From NCBI RefSeq assembly GCF_002831565.1, contig NZ_CP025096.1, positions 1,116,001-1,180,000 of the forward strand: a stretch of DNA of 64,000 bases, in the 5' to 3' direction. Positions 53,841-60,802 of this stretch are shown in pieces. Below the pieces are notes generated by a model, which saw nothing but the letters and a program-made list of their open reading frames with translations, was not told where the DNA came from and did no database searches. A program made the position numbers and the translations under genes. The stretch is from Spirosoma pollinicola (GTDB lineage Bacteria > Bacteroidota > Bacteroidia > Cytophagales > Spirosomataceae). The stretch's first letter is position 1, and each line of letters opens with the position of its first letter.

Positions 53841-53966
53841 AGTCGGTAAGTTAAATAAGTCAGTAAGTTGGTAAGTCAGTGAGTCGGTAAGTGACGAACC
53901 ACATCAGCAGATAGACGAAAGCAACAGACGCGCCAGTTACTTGCTGACTTATTTAGCTTCCCGACT
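53841..53966. repeat. 30-bp inverted repeat between divergent promoters
   Basis: The left arm from 53841 (GTCGGTAAGTTAAATAAGTC...) matches the complement of the right arm 53937-53966 (...GACTTATTTAGCTTCCCGAC) with few mismatches. About 65 bp separate the arms, and AGTAAGT-type direct repeats fill the left side. It sits between the candidate promoters of uppS and of the fasciclin gene, and the fasciclin -33 region lies in the right arm. Confidence 0.75.
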
Positions 53967-53983
53967 CACATCCCCTATCTTTG
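53952..53983 (+). promoter_or_regulatory. Fasciclin operon promoter
   Basis: TATCTTTG (53976-53983) matches the Bacteroidota -7 box. TTTA (53952-53955), 20 bp upstream, is a near match to the -33 box and lies in the inverted repeat arm. It is 69 bp before the fasciclin start. Confidence 0.7.
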
Positions 53984-54051
53984 TCCTCGAAGACTATAAT
54001 TCGGAGACTGGCGTTTTTATACAGTTTCTTGTTAACCCCTTCTGTTTTTTT

Positions 54052-55008
54052 ATGAACTCCATTTCTTGGATGGGAATCCGGCGGATTTCTGTGATTTTGT
54101 TTTTACTGGTGGCTTTGGTGAATTGTAAAAAGGGTGATGACACGGTAGCCGTGCCCCCAACCATAACAGACCGAATTCTGGAAGACAGCCAGTTTGGTCT
54201 GCTGCGATTTGCTATGCTTTATTCCGAGACCGGTGATGTACTCAAAGGGGGAAATCTCACCTTGTTTGCGCCTAATGATGCCGCTTTTCAGGCATCGGGT
54301 TTGGCATCGCCAGCCGCTATTTCGGCCTTGTCTAAAGAACAGGTAAAAGCGATTCTGCTATACCATGTATTGTATGGATCTGTTTCAGCATCGGCAATTC
54401 CTGCGGGTCAGAATGCCGTTGTAACAGCCAGTAAAGGTGTTGCGTATGTGAATAAATCATCGGACGGGAAGATTTTTGTTAACAACGCGCAGGTAATTCA
54501 AGCTGATATCGCCGTTGCCAACGGGTATATACATAGTATAGACCGGTTACTGACACCGGCTACCGGAAATTTGCTAACCACGATTCAAAACACACCAAAT
54601 CTAACATTTCTGACAGCCGCTGTAGGGCGCGTGGGGGCCAGTAATCCGGCTTTACTAACAACGCTGAACAACGAGTCATCAACAAATCGGGTTACTGTGT
54701 TTGCGCCAAATGATGCCGCTTTTATGGCCGCTGGATATAATGATCTTGCAGCTATCAACTCGGCCAACTTGCAGGTACTGACCAATATACTATTGTATCA
54801 TGTGGTGCCTGGCGTAACGTTTTCAAATCAACTTCAAACGGGAAGTCTAAATACATTGTTGACTGGAAATAAAGTTACGATTACTGCCACCGCGAATCAG
54901 ATTACACTAAAAGGTAATAAGAATAATACAGTGGCTACGATCAAACAGGCCGACCTGCCTACCACGAACGGAGTGATTCATATTATCGATCAGGTATTAC
55001 AACCCTAA
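54052..55008 (+). CDS. Fasciclin (FAS1) domain lipoprotein
   Basis: From ATG 54052 the 318-residue protein has a lipoprotein signal (SVILFLLVALVNCKKGDD). Two FAS1 domains follow, about 45-180 and 185-318, each with LTLFAPNDAAFQASG/RVTVFAPNDAAFMAAG and YHVLYGSV/YHVVPGVTF, ending GVIHIIDQVLQP. FAS1 modules mediate adhesion. It overlaps a potential ATG of the next frame by one base (TAATG). It belongs to a run of three lipoprotein genes. Confidence 0.93.
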   Translation: MNSISWMGIRRISVILFLLVALVNCKKGDDTVAVPPTITDRILEDSQFGLLRFAMLYSETGDVLKGGNLTLFAPNDAAFQASGLASPAAISALSKEQVKAILLYHVLYGSVSASAIPAGQNAVVTASKGVAYVNKSSDGKIFVNNAQVIQADIAVANGYIHSIDRLLTPATGNLLTTIQNTPNLTFLTAAVGRVGASNPALLTTLNNESSTNRVTVFAPNDAAFMAAGYNDLAAINSANLQVLTNILLYHVVPGVTFSNQLQTGSLNTLLTGNKVTITATANQITLKGNKNNTVATIKQADLPTTNGVIHIIDQVLQP

Positions 55009-55094
55009 TGATAAAATTTAATTTGTTTACAACCCTCCGCCACGTTTCGGGGTCATTGAGCGTAGTAGTAAAGATGCTAGGTTGCTCTATTTGC

Positions 55095-56078
55095 ATGCGT
55101 ACAGTTCATTTTGTCATTTTGTTTGCCCTGATCGTTGGCGGGTTAAGTTCCTGTAAAAAAGAAGACGTTGCCAGTAATGCTGCGGCTACTTTGGTGGCCA
55201 ATCAGAACGATATTCAGACGTATGTAGCCGGTAGAGATTTTCAAACATACCTTGTGAGCCAGGGGATGTCGGCAACAACAACCAGTTCGGGGCTTTATCT
55301 GGCCTCAACGCAACCGAACTCAGCCACGGTAGTCGATAATTATGGGTCAGAGGTTGAATTTAATTATGTACTCTACGTGCTGAACGGCCCCAGTAATGGC
55401 GTTACCAGTACAACGGCGACCAGCACCACCGCAACGAGTACAACAGCCGTAACGGCTAAAAAAGTAGATTCGCTCTATGCCACAACGTCTGTATTTTTCC
55501 CGCTTTTTTCGGGGTCTATGAAAGCTGGTCTGGAAGAGGGGCTGCGACGAATGCACGAAGGCGAAAGAACTATATTGATTATGCCCTCGATTCTGGGGTA
55601 TGGTAGTGTTGCCTCCACCGATGGTACTATTCCGGCCAATTCACCGGTTCGATTCGATGTAAAACTGATTAGAGCCCGTACCGAAGAACAACAGATCAAT
55701 GAGTACTTAGCCGCCAATAAGCTAACCCCTACAACTGTTAGCGCAACTGGCTTGCGGTTTATTAAAACCCTGAGTACTACTAGCGGAGACACGATAAAGG
55801 CGACTTCGAGTGTGACCATTAATTATGTGGCTAAACAGTTGCGAGCCAAAACCGCAGTGGGTTTCGATAGTACCAAGGCCGGTGTCGATCCCTATAATCT
55901 GGCTGGATTTAAGGAAGGACTTTTGAAGCTGAAGGTTGGTGAAAAAGCAACATTCATTTTTCCTTCGTCAATTGGCTTTGGCACAACTGGCCTTGTTGAC
56001 AAAACGAACAAGCTGTATAAAGTTGCCCCCAATACACCTCTACGGTTTGATGTTGAGGTAATTAAGATAAATCTGTAG
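55095..56078 (+). CDS. FKBP-type peptidyl-prolyl isomerase-like lipoprotein (copy 1)
   Basis: From ATG 55095 the 327-residue protein has signal MRTVHFVILFALIVGGLSSC with Cys20 as lipidation site. Two FKBP-like domains follow (about 85-185 and 220-327). The second holds GFKEGLLKLKVGEKATFIFPSSIGFG and the final LRFDVEVIKINL. The first has GLEEGLRRMHEGERTILIMPSILGYG but lacks a good FDS active-site pattern. A Thr-Ala-Ser tract (TTATSTTATSTTAV) lies in the first domain. ATG 55008, overlapping the preceding stop, is an alternative start. Confidence 0.88.
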   Translation: MRTVHFVILFALIVGGLSSCKKEDVASNAAATLVANQNDIQTYVAGRDFQTYLVSQGMSATTTSSGLYLASTQPNSATVVDNYGSEVEFNYVLYVLNGPSNGVTSTTATSTTATSTTAVTAKKVDSLYATTSVFFPLFSGSMKAGLEEGLRRMHEGERTILIMPSILGYGSVASTDGTIPANSPVRFDVKLIRARTEEQQINEYLAANKLTPTTVSATGLRFIKTLSTTSGDTIKATSSVTINYVAKQLRAKTAVGFDSTKAGVDPYNLAGFKEGLLKLKVGEKATFIFPSSIGFGTTGLVDKTNKLYKVAPNTPLRFDVEVIKINL

Positions 56079-56108
56079 TATAAGACAATTTAAATTCAGT
56101 CTATTTTC

Positions 56109-57002
56109 ATGCGTAAAATTTCGTTATCAATTTTCGGTCTCCTGCTAGTTGGTGGATTAGTTTCCTGTAACAAAAGTGACATTAATCCTGGTAGTGACAC
56201 CGTTTTGCAATCAAATAAAGCCGACATACAAACCTATGCAACCAGCAAAGCCCTGTCGGGAACAATGACAACCACAGGGACTTATGTTGCCCTTACAAAA
56301 TTGAGCGGATCGACAGTAAGACCTGCCAATGGCGAAGAAGTAGAGTTCAATTACTCGATTTATGCACTGACACACAGCACCAGCAATGCATCGGTCATTG
56401 TCGATTCGTTTGTTGATTCGACTTATGCCACAAAGGCAAATTACGCTTATCTGGTGTCTACCAATCCAGGCTTGACCGAAGGGTTACTGCAGATGCATGA
56501 GGGCGATCAGGCTGTCGTTTTATTGCCCTCTATCTATGCTTTTGGTTCGACGGGAAGTAGTGACGGCAAGGTGCCGGCTGATGTGCCTGTTCGACTAAAT
56601 GTGACCCTGAAAAAAACTCGTTCAGAAGATGTACAGATCAACGAGTATATGACGGCCAACAAGCTGACACCAACCGAGGTGACGCTAACCGGATTACGGT
56701 TTATCAAAACCCTTGATAATTCGACAGGTGCCACACCAACGGCTAACCAAACCCTGACTGTAAAATATAAAGGGAAGTTATTAAGAGCTGTATCGGCGTT
56801 CGATAGCACCGGAACCGGCACTTATTCAACAACGCTTGGGCGATCTATTCCTGGTTTCGATGAAGGCCTGGCTAAGCTGAAAGTTGGTGAGAAAGCAACG
56901 ATCATCATGCCATCTAAACTTGGTTATGGCACTGCGGGCAATGGTAGCATTCCTCCTTACGCACCAATGCGATTCGATATAGAATTGGTTTCTGCTCAGT
57001 AA
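56109..57002 (+). CDS. FKBP-type peptidyl-prolyl isomerase-like lipoprotein (copy 2)
   Basis: This 297-residue protein is a paralogue of the preceding gene, with signal RKISLSIFGLLLVGGLVSC and Cys lipidation. The C-terminal FKBP domain is nearly canonical: YKGKLLRAVSAFDSTGTGTY, IPGFDEGLAKLKVGEKATIIMPSKLGYGTAGNGSIPPYAPMRFDIELV. The N-terminal domain is degenerate but keeps GLTEGLLQMHEGDQAVVLLPS. It would catalyse proline isomerisation in the periplasm or bind proteins. It is 30 bp after copy 1, a probable tandem duplication in an operon with the fasciclin gene. Confidence 0.9.
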   Translation: MRKISLSIFGLLLVGGLVSCNKSDINPGSDTVLQSNKADIQTYATSKALSGTMTTTGTYVALTKLSGSTVRPANGEEVEFNYSIYALTHSTSNASVIVDSFVDSTYATKANYAYLVSTNPGLTEGLLQMHEGDQAVVLLPSIYAFGSTGSSDGKVPADVPVRLNVTLKKTRSEDVQINEYMTANKLTPTEVTLTGLRFIKTLDNSTGATPTANQTLTVKYKGKLLRAVSAFDSTGTGTYSTTLGRSIPGFDEGLAKLKVGEKATIIMPSKLGYGTAGNGSIPPYAPMRFDIELVSAQ

Positions 57003-57012
57003 GTCAATTGCT

Positions 57013-57054
57013 CTAACAAAAAAAGCCCGATTCATATCGGGCTTTTTTTGTTAG
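57013..57054 (+). terminator. Terminator of the fasciclin-FKBP operon
   Basis: AAAAAAAGCCCGAT pairs with ATCGGGCTTTTTTT around a short loop, and CTAAC / GTTAG extends the stem. It begins 10 bp after the FKBP stop. Confidence 0.92.
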
Positions 57055-57123
57055 AGCGTGTCGTGCGGGTGGAAACCCGAGATTCTATTAATTGTCGCGG
57101 GTTTCCACCCGTGCGACACGCTC
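57054..57123. repeat. Strong hairpin abutting rsmH stop
   Basis: GAGCGTGTCG-GCGGGTGGAAACCCG pairs with CGGGTTTCCACCCG-CGACACGCTC (57098-57123), with about 18 loop bases. It is 1 bp from the rsmH stop and would terminate rsmH. The GGGTTTCCACCCG unit resembles the CGGGTT hairpin at 26514. Confidence 0.8.
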
Positions 57124-58029
57124 CTAAATCTTCTCCGCAATTCTAAGTTTCGCGCTTCGGGCGCGGGGGTTACGGGCTGTTTCCTCGGGTGACGCTTCGA
57201 TAGGTTTGCGCGTAACCGACTGCAACGGCTTAATGTCATTGCCGAATAAATCTTTCTCTACATCGCCCTGAAATTTTCCTTTATTGATGAAGTTCTTCAC
57301 CAGCCGGTCTTCGAGCGAATGATAGGACATAACCACCAGCCTGCCGCCGGGTTTTAAGATATCCGGCACCTGCTCCAAAAACTCTTCCAGTGCCTGCAAT
57401 TCTTCGTTTACCTCGATTCGAAGTGCCTGAAAAACCTGAGCGAAATATTTATTCTCTTTACCGCGAGGTGCCAGGCGTTGCAGTGCCGCTTTAAGGTCGT
57501 TGACCGTATTAATGGAGCGGTTGGAGCGGGCCGATACGAGGGCGCTGGCTGCCGTTCGGGCATTCGTAATTTCGCCATACATGCCCAGGATTCGGTGCAA
57601 ATCCGCTTCCGTATAGTCGTTGATGACATCGCGGGCTGTCTTATCGGCTTGCTGATTCATCCGCATATCCAGATCGGCGTCATAGCGGGTTGAGAAGCCC
57701 CGTTCGGGGGTGTCGATCTGGTGCGACGAAATGCCTAAATCGGCCAGAATACCGTCGACCTGCTCGGCTTTGTAGAGTCGTAGGTAGCGTTTGATATTCC
57801 GAAAATTCGACGCCACAAACGTAAGCCTGGGATCAGCAATAGCCTGCGCATTGGCGCGCGCGTCGACATCCTGATCAAAGCCAAAAAGCTTGCCATCCTC
57901 CAGTTGGTTGAGGATTTCGCGGCTATGCCCGCCCCCGCCAAAGGTAATGTCAACGTAAGTGCCGCCGGGTTGCAGGTTCAGGCCATCGATACAGGCTTGT
58001 AATAAAACAGGTTCGTGGTAATTAGTCAT
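57124..58029 (-). CDS. rsmH: 16S rRNA (cytosine(1402)-N(4))-methyltransferase
   Basis: The 301-residue enzyme methylates C1402 of 16S rRNA using S-adenosylmethionine. It has the MraW start MTNYHEPVLLQACIDGLNLQPGGTYVDITFGGGGHSREIL, DGILADLGISSHQID, ERGFSTRYDADLDMRMN and the late VMSYHSLEDRLVKNF. Normally it lies in mraZ-rsmH-ftsL-pbp of the dcw cluster, but here the downstream side is a convergent FKBP gene and no mraZ is upstream. A hairpin closes the gene. Confidence 0.97.
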   Translation of the reverse strand: MTNYHEPVLLQACIDGLNLQPGGTYVDITFGGGGHSREILNQLEDGKLFGFDQDVDARANAQAIADPRLTFVASNFRNIKRYLRLYKAEQVDGILADLGISSHQIDTPERGFSTRYDADLDMRMNQQADKTARDVINDYTEADLHRILGMYGEITNARTAASALVSARSNRSINTVNDLKAALQRLAPRGKENKYFAQVFQALRIEVNEELQALEEFLEQVPDILKPGGRLVVMSYHSLEDRLVKNFINKGKFQGDVEKDLFGNDIKPLQSVTRKPIEASPEETARNPRARSAKLRIAEKI

Positions 58030-58158
58030 TTAGAAACTAACCGTCTTAGGTGGTCGTTATTTTTGGACGTTGAAGCTCAGCTCGTATACATCATTAGTAC
58101 GTTAAAAAATGTACTTTTAGCTACTAACTACAACCTGCATCCTGAATTTATCAATAAA

Positions 58159-59409
58159 ATGAAAAATCTCCTCTCTATCGCAGCCGTTGCACTTCTCTCA
58201 TTGCCAGTTGCCTGCTCAGGGCAATCTGCTCCGGCAACTGTCAAACCGGGTACCTACCGGGCTGTTCTGAAAACCAAAGGTGGTGACCTCCCGTTCGGAC
58301 TGGACATTCAACCAACAGCAGGCGATGCTAAAGGATACGCCGTTTTTGCTATTAACGGCAATGAACGCCTACCGATGGATGCCGCTACCGTTCAGGGTGA
58401 CTCTTTGTATATTCCAATGGCCTTGTTTGAGTCGGAATTAGTGGCAAAGATAGACGGTAATCTGCTCCGGGGCGTATGGCGTCGGCGCAGAACAGCACAA
58501 CAAGTGCAAAGTTTGCCATTTGAAGCCCAACATGGTGTAACGTATCGCTTCGCACCGGGAAAGGCTGCGTCGGCCAATTTAAGTGGAAAATGGGCAACGG
58601 ACTTCGGCAGTAAAACCGGGAAAGTGGATACGGTTAATGCCGTTGGCGTGTTCAATCAGAAGGGGAATCAGTTAAGCGGTACGTTCCTGACACCCACCGG
58701 AGACTATCGTTATCTCGACGGGAACGTTATAGGCGACAGTTTATTTATGTCCTGCTTTGATGGTTCGCATATTTATCTTTTTAAAGCCAGACACAACCCG
58801 GTTACTAAAACACTAACGGGTGGTCATTGGGCAGGAGTTTCGGGTTATGAGGATTGGGTGGCTCATTTTGACCCAAATGCAGAGCTCCCTGACCCTGCCA
58901 AACTCACCTACCTAAAGCCTGGCGCCAAGACACTCAACTTCTCATTTCCGGAACCGAATGGCAAACAGGTGTCAATGACCGATCCGCGATTCAAAAATAA
59001 AGTAACGATTGTACAGATTATGGGTTCGTGGTGCCCTAACTGCATGGATGAAACCAATTTCATGAGTCCCTGGTATAAGCGAAATAAACAACGAGGTATA
59101 GAGGTCGTTGGGCTCTCTTTTGAGCGGTCGCCGGAAATGGCCGAGTCCGGTCCGAAGATTGACCGAATGAAACAGCGCTTCAAAATTGATTACCCTATTG
59201 TACTGGCGGGTACTAACGATAAAGCGCAGGCGTCTAAAGCGTTGCCCGATCTAAATGCGGTCGTCGCGTTTCCAACAACCATCTTCATTGATAAAAAAGG
59301 GCAGGTACGGCATATCCATACCGGTTTCTCGGGCCCCGGTACCGGCAAGTATTATGATCAATATGTAGAAGAGTTCAATCGGTTGATTGATAAGCTAGTT
59401 GCGGAGTAA
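58159..59409 (+). CDS. TlpA-like thioredoxin-fold protein (paralogue 2)
   Basis: From ATG 58159 the 416-residue protein has a signal peptide (MKNLLSIAAVALLSLPVAC), a possible lipidation Cys, and a beta-rich N-terminal domain. That domain has GTFLTPTGDYRYLDGNVIGDSLFMSCFDG, equivalent to the strand repeat in paralogue 1. The C-terminal thioredoxin domain has WCPNC (Cys292, Cys295) and MDETNFMSPWYKRNKQRGIEVVGLSFE. It should act as a periplasmic disulfide reductase. It is on the opposite strand to rsmH and closely related to 39055-40290. Confidence 0.9.
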   Translation: MKNLLSIAAVALLSLPVACSGQSAPATVKPGTYRAVLKTKGGDLPFGLDIQPTAGDAKGYAVFAINGNERLPMDAATVQGDSLYIPMALFESELVAKIDGNLLRGVWRRRRTAQQVQSLPFEAQHGVTYRFAPGKAASANLSGKWATDFGSKTGKVDTVNAVGVFNQKGNQLSGTFLTPTGDYRYLDGNVIGDSLFMSCFDGSHIYLFKARHNPVTKTLTGGHWAGVSGYEDWVAHFDPNAELPDPAKLTYLKPGAKTLNFSFPEPNGKQVSMTDPRFKNKVTIVQIMGSWCPNCMDETNFMSPWYKRNKQRGIEVVGLSFERSPEMAESGPKIDRMKQRFKIDYPIVLAGTNDKAQASKALPDLNAVVAFPTTIFIDKKGQVRHIHTGFSGPGTGKYYDQYVEEFNRLIDKLVAE

Positions 59410-59433
59410 ATCAGAACCGCACAGGCGTCCCTG

Positions 59434-59575
59434 CGGGATTTTCACAAGATTTAAAAGATTAAACAGGATTAATGCACAAGGCTATACTGCTGGTCTTGCT
59501 TATTCAAGTTTAGATTAAAATAGCTCTGCCTATGCATCAATCTTGTTTAATCTTTTAAATCTAGGTAAAATCCCG
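59434..59575. repeat. 48-bp inverted repeat
   Basis: The left arm 59434-59482 (CGGGATTTTCACAAGATTTA...) and right arm 59528-59575 are inverted copies at about 80-85 percent identity. The core GATTTAAAAGATTAAACA is shared exactly. About 45 bp separate them. No coding frame fits. Confidence 0.8.
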
Positions 59576-59589
59576 GTCGAGACATATTG

Positions 59590-59603
59590 GTATGCATGCA
59601 TAC
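59590..59603. promoter_or_regulatory. Perfect 14-bp palindrome upstream of marR
   Basis: GTATGCATGCATAC is perfectly self-complementary, 60-73 bp upstream of the MarR start. MarR dimers typically bind such 14-16 bp palindromes near their own promoter, so autoregulation is likely but not shown. A TAGATTTA element (about 59620) resembles the -7 box. Confidence 0.6.
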
Positions 59604-59662
59604 GGTTTTCAAAAAAAACTGTAGATTTACGTCCAGAAGTTGGACTGAGGACGACACCGATC

Positions 59663-60133
59663 ATGAAAAAAGAGAAGACCGTTGATTTTCATATAAAATG
59701 GGGTTGGCACGCCATTTCGCGTATGTACAATGCCTATGCTTCCCGCTTCGGCATTACAATGGCAATTGGCTACGTATTACTGAATATCGACCTCGATGAA
59801 GGGACCCCAGCCACCAAAATTGGTCCGCTGTTGGGCATGGAGCCACGGTCGCTGGTTCGAATGTTGAAGAGTCTGGAAGAGCGCGGCCTGATTCGACGCG
59901 AAGTAGACGGAAACGATAAACGCTTCGTTCGAATCTACCTCACCGAGGAAGGGAAAATAAAACGGGAAATGGCGCGCGATGGCGTTATCCAATTCAATAA
60001 CATGATTCGGGAGAAGATTCCGCTCGATAAGCTGGTTGTCTTTTTCGACGTTATGAAAGAGATCAACAAGATGGTTGAAGAAGAAAACATCAAGATTAAA
60101 GCGGGCGAGCCGGAGGAGTTGCCTTTGGACTAA
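59663..60133 (+). CDS. MarR family transcriptional regulator
   Basis: The 157-residue winged-helix protein starts at ATG 59663 (MKKEKTVDFHIKWGWHAISRMYNAYASRFG). The HTH (ATKIGPLLGMEPRSLVRMLKSLEERGLIRREVDGNDKRFVRIYLTEEG) and dimer helices fit MarR. It is first of a unit with a nucleotidyltransferase gene (10 bp later) and a FadB/FadN-type gene. In Bacteroidota similar MarR genes precede beta-oxidation genes, so control of fatty acid degradation is a good guess. A palindrome upstream suggests autoregulation. Confidence 0.92.
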   Translation: MKKEKTVDFHIKWGWHAISRMYNAYASRFGITMAIGYVLLNIDLDEGTPATKIGPLLGMEPRSLVRMLKSLEERGLIRREVDGNDKRFVRIYLTEEGKIKREMARDGVIQFNNMIREKIPLDKLVVFFDVMKEINKMVEEENIKIKAGEPEELPLD

Positions 60134-60143
60134 CGATGCAATA

Positions 60144-60752
60144 ATGAATGCTATCCTGAACAACCCTGCTGAGAACCGACTGAAGGCGTTTACGCGGCTG
60201 ATGGGCGTAGCATCGAAACTTTATCATGCGAATCCGAAGAACCCACCTAAAAACATGAACATCGCCGACGATGATGTTTTACTCCTGCTTCAAAGCTTAA
60301 ATCGCTACCATGTTCAGTTTCTGTTGGTAGGTGGTATGGCGGGAGTTGTTCATGGCCATATTCGGACAACGCAGGATATGGATTTATGGATTAAATCAGA
60401 TGAGGAAACGAAAGTGAATTTGATTCTTGCTCTGGAGGAAAACGATGTTGTTGGCGCTTCTTATCTGAAAGATGTTCCACTGATTTTTGGTCGGGCTGCG
60501 TTCAGTTGGACATCTGTGGCTATTGGGAAGTATGGGTTTACGCTTGATATGGGGTATAATCTCAAAGCGTTTCGGGATGTTGATTTCGATGCCTGTTACA
60601 AAAGAGCCATCGATGTACTTTTTGACGGCGTATCATTTAAAGTTATTCAATTGAATGACTTGATCACAGAAAAGCTGGCAACCGGTCGTCCTAAAGATTT
60701 GAATGACGTTGACGAGTTAATTAAAATAAAAAAAGATAGAGAAGCGGATTGA
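60144..60752 (+). CDS. Nucleotidyltransferase (AbiEii/DUF6036-like)
   Basis: The 202-residue protein starts at ATG 60144, ten bases after the MarR stop. Its nucleotidyltransferase core FLLVGGMAGVVHGHIRTTQDMDLWI has the GG and DxD metal motifs of AbiEii/NTP transferases. The second Asp region (FTLDMGYNLKAF) and LNDLITEKLATGRPKDLNDVDELI fit the family. Such proteins act as toxins or in metal-dependent nucleotide transfer, often next to a partner. A later start at ATG 60255 (MNIADDDVLLLLQ) would leave 165 residues. Its place between marR and a beta-oxidation gene is odd. Confidence 0.8.
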   Translation: MNAILNNPAENRLKAFTRLMGVASKLYHANPKNPPKNMNIADDDVLLLLQSLNRYHVQFLLVGGMAGVVHGHIRTTQDMDLWIKSDEETKVNLILALEENDVVGASYLKDVPLIFGRAAFSWTSVAIGKYGFTLDMGYNLKAFRDVDFDACYKRAIDVLFDGVSFKVIQLNDLITEKLATGRPKDLNDVDELIKIKKDREAD

Positions 60753-60802
60753 TCTTCATCACTCACATTCTTTATTACCAGACCCCGAGTAAAACAAAAC
60801 GC

